DNA of 64,000 nucleotides from Burkholderia sp. WAC0059. GTDB taxonomy: Bacteria > Pseudomonadota > Gammaproteobacteria > Burkholderiales > Burkholderiaceae. The stretch is taken from positions 62,001 to 126,000 of the forward strand of contig NZ_PNEO01000003.1 in assembly GCF_002870125.1 (NCBI RefSeq), given 5' to 3'. Below are positions 16,525-24,327 of the stretch, in pieces. Position 1 is the first letter of the stretch. Each line of letters begins with the position of its first letter. The notes beneath the pieces were generated by a model. That model was not told where the DNA came from. It saw only the letters and a list, made by a program, of their open reading frames with translations, and made no database searches. A program made the position numbers and the translations under genes.

Positions 16525-17836
16525 CTGCGGACTCCGGTCGAAGCTCGGGGCGTTGCGCGAGCAGCAGGTTGGCGGTGTTCAGCGCGATGCGGTCGTTGCT
16601 GATCATGAGCGGGGCGGAAAACAGGTCGCGCAGAGGGCGGCCCACGCTGTAGCGCGTGTCGTTGCGGTAGCCCGCCATGCCGCAGATCATCAGCGCTTCC
16701 TCGACCGCCCGCAGCGCCGTGGCGGAGACGGCGAGCTTGAGCGTGTTCATGTCGCAGGCGAAACCGAGCGAGGCGGAGAGCGGCGAGTGGGCTCCGGTTT
16801 CGTCCACGCGCGGGCGGGGTTGCGCGGCGAGCGTCTCGAGCGCGGCCCGCACGCGCGAGCGCATCAGGTGCACGAGGGCGTTCGCTTCGGCAAGCCGGTG
16901 CGCGGACGGCGGGAGCGTGCCCGGTTGTTTGCGCGCGGCCTCGCGGAAGAACGCATGCGCGCGGTTCACGGCGCCGGCGGCGATGCCGGTCCAGACCGCC
17001 GCCCAGAGCACGTGCGAGACCGGCAGCATGGTCTGTCCGGAAATCGAGGCGAACGGGACCGGCAGGATTTGCTCGAGGCGGCCGTGCGCAACGAGGCGAA
17101 ATCCTTCGCTGCAGGTGCCGCGCATGCCGAGCGCATTCCAGCCGCCGTATTTTTCCAGCTCGATCTGGTCGTGGAACGCGACGATCAGCACCTGGTCGGA
17201 CGGCGCCGCGTCGGACGCGCGGCGGGCGGTGATCAGGATCGCGTCGGCGTGCGCGCCGTAGGAGACAGTCGGCGCGCGCTTCTCGATGCGGAAAATACCG
17301 TCTGCGCCATGGCCGCGTTCGACGGCGCACGCGCTGGTGCGCATGCTGCCGCCGATGTTTTCTTCCGAAGTCGCGGAGGCGAGCAGCAGTTGCTGGCTCG
17401 CGATGCGCGCGAGCGCATCGCGCTGCCAGGCGACGTCCATGCCGTGATCGACCATGCAGGCCACCTGAATCTGGTGCATCGCGTAGATCATGGCGGTGGA
17501 CGAGCAGCCCTGCGCGAGCGTTTCGCAGATGCGCGCGACCTGGTCGAGCGACAGGCCCGCGCCGCCGGCCGGGGGCGGAATTAGCGCGGACAACAGGCCC
17601 TCACGGCGCAATTCGACGAACGCCTCGGCCGGAAAGCGGGCGTCGCGATCGACGGCGTCGGCGTGCCGGGCGGCCACTTCGGCAACGCGTCCGGCCGCCG
17701 CGAGCCAGTCGGTGGCCGCCGTCGGCGGAGCGAACCCGGGGTGGTCGGTGCGGTCCGCAGCGTCGGCGTCGGCGGAGTCGGCGCCGGGCGAGGCGGCGCG
17801 AGCCCGACTGGCCATTTCGGCGGCCGGCGTGCTCAT
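16508..17836 (-). CDS. Acyl-CoA dehydrogenase-like flavoprotein
   Basis: A 442-residue protein of the acyl-CoA dehydrogenase fold. The N-terminal helical domain begins near residue 50 (RVAEVAARHADAVDRDARFP), followed by LSLDQVARICETLAQGCSSTAM, the beta-domain strands (ASATSEENIGG, GIFRIEKRAPTVSYGAHAD) and the C-terminal helices (GRPLRDLFSAPLMISNDRI). It probably binds FAD. ATG at 17836 overlaps the carrier protein stop as ATGA. Because it sits between a carrier protein and its aminoacylating ligase, it may oxidise an aminoacyl or acyl group held on that carrier rather than a CoA ester (inference). The first ~45 residues are Ala/Asp-rich and look disordered. Confidence 0.85.
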   Translation of the reverse strand: MSTPAAEMASRARAASPGADSADADAADRTDHPGFAPPTAATDWLAAAGRVAEVAARHADAVDRDARFPAEAFVELRREGLLSALIPPPAGGAGLSLDQVARICETLAQGCSSTAMIYAMHQIQVACMVDHGMDVAWQRDALARIASQQLLLASATSEENIGGSMRTSACAVERGHGADGIFRIEKRAPTVSYGAHADAILITARRASDAAPSDQVLIVAFHDQIELEKYGGWNALGMRGTCSEGFRLVAHGRLEQILPVPFASISGQTMLPVSHVLWAAVWTGIAAGAVNRAHAFFREAARKQPGTLPPSAHRLAEANALVHLMRSRVRAALETLAAQPRPRVDETGAHSPLSASLGFACDMNTLKLAVSATALRAVEEALMICGMAGYRNDTRYSVGRPLRDLFSAPLMISNDRIALNTANLLLAQRPELRPESADERDH

Positions 17837-18081
17837 GCTGTCTGCGCCTGTTCGAGCGCCGCTACCGCGGCAGCGAGCGAGTCGATCGACGTGAAGAGCT
17901 CGCGCGTGAGCATGGCGTCGGGGACTTCGATGCCGAACTCGTCTTCGACGGCGAGCAGTACGTGCACGGTCGCAAGCGACGAGAGGCCGGCCGCGTAGAG
18001 GTCGCCGCTGTCCGGGAGCGTATCGACGGCGGTGCCGAGATGCGCCAGCTCGGCGAGAATGCGGCGCAGTTTCGATTTCAT
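17833..18081 (-). CDS. Acyl carrier protein (dedicated aminoacyl carrier)
   Basis: An 82-residue carrier protein of the PP-binding fold. The phosphopantetheine site is AGLSSLATVHVLLAVEDEFGI: Ser35 is the expected attachment residue, but the usual Asp before it is Ser34 (SSL rather than DSL). The helix after it and the EFGIEVPD segment are typical. ATG at 18081 has a GGAGAG ribosome site. It is the partner expected for the ligase encoded two genes downstream, with ATGA coupling to the dehydrogenase between them. It is unlikely to serve general fatty acid synthesis. Confidence 0.88.
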   Translation of the reverse strand: MKSKLRRILAELAHLGTAVDTLPDSGDLYAAGLSSLATVHVLLAVEDEFGIEVPDAMLTRELFTSIDSLAAAVAALEQAQTA

Positions 18082-18153
18082 GGTGGCTCTCCGCCCAGAC
18101 AGGTTGACCGGCGTGTGTTCGGGCGCGCTGTTCAGGACGGCACGCGGATGGCT

Positions 18154-20079
18154 TCAATTTAACGGGGCCGCTGCCGGGGTTTCGGTGCGATGGCGCACAG
18201 TGCCGGACGGGGACGGCATGCGCGGTTGTCGGTCAGACGAGGCCGCTTGCATCGTCTGCTCCTTTTGCGCCGCCATTTCGCGCACGAACGCCGTGCAAAG
18301 CGCGATGACCTTGTCGGCCGCGCGCGGGTTGAAGAGCGCATGGTCGAGATCGGGAAACACGGTGGCCCGCACGTGCGCGCAGCGGGCGAGGTGCTTGCCG
18401 TGCCGGCCGAAATGCAGGTTGAGATCGTCGAGGCCGTAGTCGAATGCGCCGTAGACCAGCAGCGTGCGCACGCCTTTGCGCTCGAGCGCGCTCACGACGC
18501 CGTGCGGACTGGATGGCGGCGCTTCGACAGCCCTGGCATCGATCGCCGCGCGGCCCGGGATGCGGGCGAGGTCGCTGATGCGCAGGCGGGTGAGGACCAG
18601 TGCATAGACGAGCACCGCGCGTGCGATTCGCACCGGGTTGCGGCGGCCGCTCAGCAGGATTTTCCATTTCGTCCATTCGAATGCCTTGGACGAGTAGGTC
18701 GCCATCGAATAGGAAGCCTTATTATTAAGGTCTCGGGTCGAGATGCCGTCGGGCATGTGGAAACGACGCATGTTGACGGCGAGGACCGCGCATAGCGCGG
18801 GCTCGGCGATCGCGGCGCGTAGCGCGCTGTAGCCGCCCGAGCAGACGCCGAACGAGGCGACGCAGCCGTAGCCCTGGTCGGCGAGCCAGCCGGCCGCGGC
18901 TGCGACGTCCTCGGCGACGGCGGGCGCATGGACGGCAACCGACAGGTCGCTTGTCTCGCCGGGGAGCGGCGCGCTTTCGCCGAGGCCGCGCGCGTCGATC
19001 CGTAGCGAGGCGATGCCGCAATTCGCCAGGTGTCGCGCGAGGCGCACGGACAGCCGCCCGTCTCCGTGATGCGCATTGGCGGCCGTGTTGGCGATGACGA
19101 GCGCGACGCCGGGCTGCGTCGTGTCGCGTGGCTCGCAGAGCACGCCGAAGAGCGGGGCGTCGCCGAACACGACCGGGCGTTCGACGGCCTGCGGCAAGTC
19201 GAGCGCGACGTCGGCCGCGGGTTCGGGCAGGCCGCCGGCCGCCGTGCCGTTCGTCCTGTTTTGCCGCGTATCGTTTTTTCGTTCCGGCGGGTGTGGGGCG
19301 GGCGGTTGGGCCTCGCCGCCGGCAATCCAGCGGACGACGTCGGCGAACGTGTGTTCGGGCAGGACGGAGAGCGCGGTTTCCTGCATGAAGTCGCCGTAGC
19401 CCTCGAACGGGCGAATCCCGACCGCAACGCCGTGCCCGCGCAACGCCGTGCAGAGCGGGTTGCCTGTTCCTGCGCGTACCTCGCAGACGAGCGCGCGCTC
19501 GAGCGTGGCGGCGGGCGTGGTCTCGAACGCGCGGACGAGGTCGAGCGCGGCCAGTTGCGCACACCAGCGCTCGCTGTAAACGTGGCCGAGCACGTTGAAC
19601 GGCGTATCGACCTGTGCCGTGCGGACGGGGCCGGCGTTGCGCTGCAGCCAGGTGCTGCGCAGCGCGCTCAATTCGCGCAGGTAGGCGCGTCCGCTCGCGA
19701 TGGGCGCGAGCAGCGCCAGCGCATCGGCTTCGCATTTGAGCGCGGCGAGGGCGGCGAGTGTCGCGCCGAGACGCAGGCCGCACAGCGTGACGCGCGGCAC
19801 GCCGGTCTCCGCCTTGAGCCGTTGCACGGCGGCGCAGATGTCGTCGACGGCCGTTTCGAGCGGCGCGTCGTCTTCTCGAGGCTCGCCCGAATCGCCGGTG
19901 CCGAGATAGTCGAAGCGCAGCACGGGCAGGCCGAGCGCCGACAACTGATCGGCGAGCCGGCGCATGCCCCTGTGGCTCCAGACGGCCTCGTGACCATACG
20001 GGTTGCACAGGACGACGCCGCGCGGCCCGCGCCCGGGGTGAAGCCAGCCGAAGCGGCCACCGAACACCAGCGGTTTCAT
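18154..20079 (-). CDS. Tandem alpha/beta-hydrolase protein
   Basis: A 641-residue protein made of two alpha/beta-hydrolase domains joined by a Pro/Arg/Asn-rich linker (about 258-285). The first (1-255) keeps the fold (VLCNPYGHEA, LRFDYLGTGDSG) but its nucleophile elbow is LCGLRLGAT, with Arg103 where Ser should be, so it is probably non-catalytic. The second (300-600) has a complete triad: Ser415 in FGVCSGGYSA, Asp548 in YGAFDYG and His581 in DLDHALF. Similar GLRLGA hydrolases occur near exosortase/polysaccharide genes. AAGGAG precedes the start. It is the first gene of the carrier-protein operon, with 72 bases to the next gene; it may release or transfer the carrier-bound product (inferred). 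Confidence 0.8.
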   Translation of the reverse strand: MKPLVFGGRFGWLHPGRGPRGVVLCNPYGHEAVWSHRGMRRLADQLSALGLPVLRFDYLGTGDSGEPREDDAPLETAVDDICAAVQRLKAETGVPRVTLCGLRLGATLAALAALKCEADALALLAPIASGRAYLRELSALRSTWLQRNAGPVRTAQVDTPFNVLGHVYSERWCAQLAALDLVRAFETTPAATLERALVCEVRAGTGNPLCTALRGHGVAVGIRPFEGYGDFMQETALSVLPEHTFADVVRWIAGGEAQPPAPHPPERKNDTRQNRTNGTAAGGLPEPAADVALDLPQAVERPVVFGDAPLFGVLCEPRDTTQPGVALVIANTAANAHHGDGRLSVRLARHLANCGIASLRIDARGLGESAPLPGETSDLSVAVHAPAVAEDVAAAAGWLADQGYGCVASFGVCSGGYSALRAAIAEPALCAVLAVNMRRFHMPDGISTRDLNNKASYSMATYSSKAFEWTKWKILLSGRRNPVRIARAVLVYALVLTRLRISDLARIPGRAAIDARAVEAPPSSPHGVVSALERKGVRTLLVYGAFDYGLDDLNLHFGRHGKHLARCAHVRATVFPDLDHALFNPRAADKVIALCTAFVREMAAQKEQTMQAASSDRQPRMPSPSGTVRHRTETPAAAPLN

Positions 20080-20480
20080 CTGATCTCCTTGAGCGGTCGT
20101 TTCGCGAGCGGGCCATGCGCGATGGCGTAAAACACGGTCGCCGCCACGTTCCGGCGAGGCCGGGCGTCGTGTGCCGTCCGGCGGATTGGGCCGGGTCGAA
20201 GCCGAGCCTTGAAGGCTGACTGACGGCTGACAGTAAACCGTCTTTCATGTGCCGCGTTCGGTACGGTTTCGAACACAGCGACGCGCTGGCAGGGTCCAGG
20301 TCCTGGCGAATTCTCGACAGCGCAACGGCGGGGCATCGAGCGTCGCCCGCAGTGTGGGCGACCGAACTCAGCGCGAGACGGTGCGCGCGATAGGCTGGAT
20401 CGCTTCGCCCGGGCAGCGCGTGGCCTTGCCGTTGCAATGGCCGACGGCGGACGGGACGACCTTGCCGGAGACCGACGACC
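20080..20480. promoter_or_regulatory. Divergent promoter region of the carrier-protein operon and the HAD gene
   Basis: 401 bases between two divergent genes. Two GGCTGAC copies (20214-20220 and 20225-20231) are spaced 11 bases apart, one helical turn, a pattern seen at activator sites. No ORF with a ribosome site is visible. Promoter boxes could not be assigned with confidence. Confidence 0.4.
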
Positions 20481-22592
20481 GTGTTCAACCCGACGCTATT
20501 CCCCGCCCGCAGCAAGGCAGACGATCCGGCCGGCCGCTTCCCGGCGCTGGAGCGTGTCGGCGCCGGGCAACTGGTTTCGACCGACATCTTCGACACGCTG
20601 CTGCTGCGTCGGCCGGTGTCCGCACGCCGGCGGCAACGGCGAATCGCAGCCGTGTTCGCGGCGCGAGCGGGCGCGCAGTTCGGCCATCTGACGGCCGGGC
20701 AGGTGCTGCGCGCGCGCGTCGAGGCCGAGCGCACAGCATATCGGGCGCTGGACCTCTCGGGACGAAGCGGCGAGGTCCGGTTCGACGATATCGTCGAACG
20801 ACAGTTGTGGCTACTCGGGCTGCCGCAGCAATGCGCTCCGCAGCTCGTCGAGGCCGAGCTCGCCGTGGAGCAGGCGCTGCTGAAACCCAATCGCGCGCTG
20901 ATTCGCACGCTGGACCGCCTGCGCGAGCGCGGCGCCCGGATCGTGGGCATCAGCGATACGGGGCTGTCGGTGGACCAACTGACGGCGCTGATCGTGCGCG
21001 TGGCGGGCCGCCCCGTGGTCGACCGACTCTACACGAGCGCGGATCTGCAGCAAACCAAACGGCGGGGCGATCTCTTCGCGGCCGTCGCGGCCGAAGAGCG
21101 CTTTGCGTTCGGGGCATGGACTCACGTCGGCGACGACCGGCACGCCGACGTCGGCGTGCCGGGCGGGCTCGGCATGACCTGCATTCATCGGCCGAGGCGA
21201 ATGGGTTATGTAGGCCTGCGGCGTCTCGACGGCGTACTCTTCGAAGCCGCGCGCCGCTGCCGGCCCGGCGCGCTGCGCGAACGCGCGAGGCATAAGCGCC
21301 TGGCGCCCCCGGCGCGTTTCGCGCACGACGTGCTCGGGCCGATCGTGGCCGAGTTCTGCATGCGGCTATGGCTGCATCTGCGTCCGGCGGCCGGCGACGA
21401 TGCGACTGCCGTCGCGTTTTGCGCGCGGGGTGGCCTCAACCTGCACGTTGCGTTCAAGACGTTTCTCGCGAGCACCGGCTTGTCGCTCGACCTGAAGCGA
21501 TGCGACCTCATGGTTTCGCGCGTCGTCGCCGCGCGCGCGGCGATTCTCGCCGGATCGCCCGCCGCCGCCGACGAGCTGGCGCGCGAATTCGCCTCGGCGA
21601 CCATGGCCGACGTGGCGCGGGCCGTGAGCGGCGCCGCGTGCGAATGGCCCGGGCTCGGCGGGGAGGGCGAGGACGATTGCGGGGGCAACGGCGAGGCGGT
21701 TTCCGGGGACGCCATCGAGGGCGCTTTCGATGCGCAGTGGAGCGCTCCCTTCGAGCCTTGGGCGTTTTTCCGTCTATTGACGTCCAGCCGCGCGGGCCAG
21801 TGCATCGTGAGACGGCTGAAGGAGCAGGACGCGCTGTTCATGCGTCACCTGGCGCAGAGCACCGGCGGCGCGCAACGCATCGTGCTTTGCGATACCGGTC
21901 TGTACGGGAGCATGCAGCGTCTGCTGGCGGCGGGCCATCCCGAGTATGACTGGGTTTGCCTGATGTTCGCGCGCTGCAATTACAAGGGCTTCGCCGCGCC
22001 CCATTTCGCGCGGACCGCCGGTCTCTCGGTCGAACGCGACGGCTATCGGCCGTTCGATCCCCGCAGCGCCGTTTTGCGCCACTGGCAATTGATCGAGTCG
22101 CTGTTCGAGCCGTCGCTGCCGAGTGTGCGCCTATTTCGGCGGCAGCCGGACGGGCAGATCGTGTCGAATCTGGAACGGCCGGGATGGCGGACGACGCTCG
22201 ACGCCTGTCAGGATGATGCGTTGTCCCAGGTCTTCGCGTATCTCCAGGCATTGCGCCCGACGGGCTGGTTTGGCCGCCTCGATGCCGACATCGACGTCGC
22301 CTGGCACAGGCTGAGCCGCATGCTGATATTCCCCGACGGCGCGACGGCCCGAGTCTGGCAGACGGGCCAACGTTCGCGCGACTTCGGCCGGGACGAGGTC
22401 GTCGGGCAGACCGTCGGCCTCGTGCCTCGCGGGTTCGTGCAAAAGCTGCGATATGTGCGCGGGGCCTGGTGGAAGGAAGGCGCGTTGGCGCTTGCCTTTC
22501 CGGCGGCGGGCTGGACGTTGCAACGGGCGATGGAGCTGGCTTATTGGGCGCGTGCAGCAGGGCGGGCGGTGCGCGCGAAGCGGCGCCGATAA
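20481..22592 (+). CDS. HAD-superfamily protein with large uncharacterised C-terminal region
   Basis: A 703-residue protein. The first ~240 residues form a HAD hydrolase-like domain: motif I STDIFDTLLLRRP (Asp nucleophile and Asp+2 replaced by the DxFDT form), motif II ISDTGLS near 154 and motif IV HVGDDRHADVGVP near 215. The next 450 residues, including FCARGGLNLHVAFKTFL and CDTGLYGSMQRLLAAG, are not recognisable to me. The arrangement resembles large HAD proteins (COG5610-like) found in surface-polysaccharide loci. GTG at 20481 is used, with GGAG eleven bases upstream. It is divergent from the carrier-protein operon and may share its regulation. Substrate unknown. Confidence 0.75.
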   Translation: MFNPTLFPARSKADDPAGRFPALERVGAGQLVSTDIFDTLLLRRPVSARRRQRRIAAVFAARAGAQFGHLTAGQVLRARVEAERTAYRALDLSGRSGEVRFDDIVERQLWLLGLPQQCAPQLVEAELAVEQALLKPNRALIRTLDRLRERGARIVGISDTGLSVDQLTALIVRVAGRPVVDRLYTSADLQQTKRRGDLFAAVAAEERFAFGAWTHVGDDRHADVGVPGGLGMTCIHRPRRMGYVGLRRLDGVLFEAARRCRPGALRERARHKRLAPPARFAHDVLGPIVAEFCMRLWLHLRPAAGDDATAVAFCARGGLNLHVAFKTFLASTGLSLDLKRCDLMVSRVVAARAAILAGSPAAADELAREFASATMADVARAVSGAACEWPGLGGEGEDDCGGNGEAVSGDAIEGAFDAQWSAPFEPWAFFRLLTSSRAGQCIVRRLKEQDALFMRHLAQSTGGAQRIVLCDTGLYGSMQRLLAAGHPEYDWVCLMFARCNYKGFAAPHFARTAGLSVERDGYRPFDPRSAVLRHWQLIESLFEPSLPSVRLFRRQPDGQIVSNLERPGWRTTLDACQDDALSQVFAYLQALRPTGWFGRLDADIDVAWHRLSRMLIFPDGATARVWQTGQRSRDFGRDEVVGQTVGLVPRGFVQKLRYVRGAWWKEGALALAFPAAGWTLQRAMELAYWARAAGRAVRAKRRR

Positions 22593-22633
22593 CTGATTCG
22601 ATCGTTACGCATACCCAATAATCGACGGACGAA

Positions 22634-22657
22634 GACGACGCGAAGAACCGCGTCGTC
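22634..22657. terminator. Perfect hairpin between convergent genes
   Basis: GACGACGCG (22634-22642) and CGCGTCGTC (22649-22657) form a 9-bp stem with an AAGAAC loop in the convergent gap. It lacks a T tract on either strand, so it may be a weak bidirectional terminator or a stem protecting mRNA ends. Confidence 0.4.
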
Positions 22658-22767
22658 GGTCGTCGCCTCGTCGAGAAGGACGGGCGGCATCGGCCGCCGT
22701 CGTCCTGGCGGCACGCGCGTTCGCGCGTGCGCTTTGCAACGACGACGCACGTGCCGGCCGGCCCGGC

Positions 22768-23502
22768 TCAGTGGACCACTTCGGCCTGCCTCAGACGCGG
22801 CAGCAGGCGGTCGAACTCGCGCCGGACGAGGCGATAGCACTCGCAGGCGCGTGCTTCGAGCCCGTCGCGATCGACGATCCGGATGTGGCCGCGGCTGTGA
22901 CAGATGAGGCCTTCGTGATGGAGCTTGCCCGCCGCCTCGGTGACGCCCTCGCGACGCACGCCGAGCATATCGGCGATCAACTGCTGCGTGACGATCAAGT
23001 CGCTCGACGCCACGCGGTCCGATTCGAGCAGCAGCCAGCGGCACAATTGCCGGCTCAGCGAGTGATGGCGGTTGCAGGCCGCCGTCTGGGCGACCTGGGT
23101 CAGCAGCGCGTGCATGTAGAGCAGCAACAGTCGGCGCAACAGGTCCGAGCGCTCGAAGTGCTGGCGCAGGCATTGCGCGCTCATCCGGTAGGCGAAGCCG
23201 GCGCACTGTACCTGCACGCGGTTCGGCATGGTTTCGCCGCCGGTCAGGATCGGCACGCCGGTCATGCCTTCGCGGCCCACCGCGGCTACTTCGACCGAAC
23301 TGCCGTCCTCCATGGTGAGCAGCATCGAGATGATGGCGGTCGTCGGAAAGTAGACGTGGTGGATGCGTTGCGCCGCGTCGCAGAGCAGTTGCTCGGTGCG
23401 CAGATGGACGAGCTCGAGATGGGGCGTGAGCGCCTGCCACTCGTGCGGCGGCAGCGCACCCAGCAGGTGATTGCCGTGAAGATCGGATTGAAGCGTGAGC
23501 AT
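22768..23502 (-). CDS. Crp/Fnr family transcriptional regulator
   Basis: A 244-residue regulator. The N-terminal cyclic-nucleotide-binding-like barrel (LLCDAAQRIHHVYFPTTAIISML...VEVAAVGREGMTG) lacks the Arg/Ser pocket expected for cAMP and has no Fnr Cys cluster, so the signal is unknown. The C-terminal winged helix is LIVTQQLIADMLGVRREGVTEAAGKL. The frame is open another 103 codons upstream, but the domain starts right after MLTLQSDL at 23502, preceded by AGGA. This group (with the LxRTEQLLC start) is common in Burkholderia and often regulates stress or exopolysaccharide genes. It is divergent from the AraC gene that leads the EPS locus. Confidence 0.85.
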   Translation of the reverse strand: MLTLQSDLHGNHLLGALPPHEWQALTPHLELVHLRTEQLLCDAAQRIHHVYFPTTAIISMLLTMEDGSSVEVAAVGREGMTGVPILTGGETMPNRVQVQCAGFAYRMSAQCLRQHFERSDLLRRLLLLYMHALLTQVAQTAACNRHHSLSRQLCRWLLLESDRVASSDLIVTQQLIADMLGVRREGVTEAAGKLHHEGLICHSRGHIRIVDRDGLEARACECYRLVRREFDRLLPRLRQAEVVH

Positions 23503-23839
23503 GGTTATGGGTCCTCGCGCAAAGCCGTTCGTCTGGCTTGCCGTTTTATGTTCCGGTCTGCTCACCGTCGTGTTGCGCCGTTCTTCCGAACGCCTGGCGA
23601 CAGGTAGCTCCGGCCCCGTATGGTCCAGCCTGGGTTCTGCTGGGTTCTGCCTGCGGCGACGGCCCGTTGGGGCTGGGCATGTGTGCCGCGTAGCAGCTTT
23701 AGCGAGGACCATGCCAGACCACTCCGAAACCGGGGATTCGCCCGGCAGCGCGACGACGGCCTGGTGTGCCCTGTATTGCGCGAGTGCCCCGGGCGATCCG
23801 TTTTGTTTCAAATCTGCACAACGACATTCGGCCGAGCCC

Positions 23840-23863
23840 GTGAGAACGGGGCGGTTTTCTCAC
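23840..23863. repeat. Inverted repeat GTGAGAA/TTCTCAC
   Basis: A perfect 7-bp inverted repeat (23840-23846, 23857-23863) with a 10-base G-rich loop; first of three consecutive hairpins upstream of the AraC gene. Confidence 0.6.
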
Positions 23864-23891
23864 ACGATACGTGAGCTCCCGTTCCGCCTGG

Positions 23892-23929
23892 GGCCGCTTC
23901 GTCCGGCAGCGATGCCGGACGAAGCGGCC
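23892..23929. repeat. Perfect 16-bp inverted repeat
   Basis: The arm at 23892-23907 (GGCCGCTTCGTCCGGC) is the exact reverse complement of 23914-23929, with a six-base AGCGAT loop. There is no T tract, so this is not a standard terminator; it would form a very stable stem in RNA of either strand. Confidence 0.85.
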
Positions 23930-24015
23930 ATCGGGACCGCCGCTGGAAAATGATTCAACCGTGTTGCATCGACCTGGCCTCGAAGGGCGTGTCAAGGAGC
24001 CAATTGCACCGCGTG

Positions 24016-24055
24016 AGGCCGTTGCACATGCAACTCGATGCGTGTGCAACGGCCT
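24016..24055. repeat. Perfect 13-bp inverted repeat with nested palindrome
   Basis: AGGCCGTTGCACA (24016-24028) is the exact reverse complement of 24043-24055. The loop arm can instead pair locally, since GTTGCA-CA-TGCAAC (24021-24034) is itself palindromic, giving two mutually exclusive folds. Confidence 0.8.
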
Positions 24056-24327
24056 GCTTCGATGTTGTCGCCGACGAAACCTTTGCCTGGGAAGAGCGGC
24101 CTTGCGAGGAGTCGCGCGAGACGTTGCGGGACTACGTTCAGGAGCGCACACAACGCCCCCGATAGTGATGGTGTGAGCGAGGGCCCCTGCGATATAAATG
24201 AATCGACGCCGCAGTGGACGACAACAGGTCGAGATCCAGACTGTCCTTCAGCGGCGTTTGCATGTGACCGGCAGTGCGGGACTCGGACCCTGCCGGCGGG
24301 CAGTCGGGTTTTACGTGGGGAAGCGAA

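Larger units (their letters stand above)
23503..24327. promoter_or_regulatory. Hairpin-rich regulatory region between crp/fnr and araC genes
   Basis: 825 bases separating two divergent regulators. It holds three perfect inverted repeats within ~215 bases (listed separately at 23840, 23892 and 24016) and the GTTGCA-CA-TGCAAC palindrome at 24021-24034. A 71-codon ORF at 23950-24165 has coding-like third positions but no clear ribosome site, so I do not call it as a gene. Confidence 0.5.

Noticed and set aside
23950..24165. 71-codon ORF in the crp-araC gap
   Set aside because: Third positions look fairly GC-rich, but there is no proper ribosome site, no domain, and it contains the 13-bp hairpin; kept only as a note.
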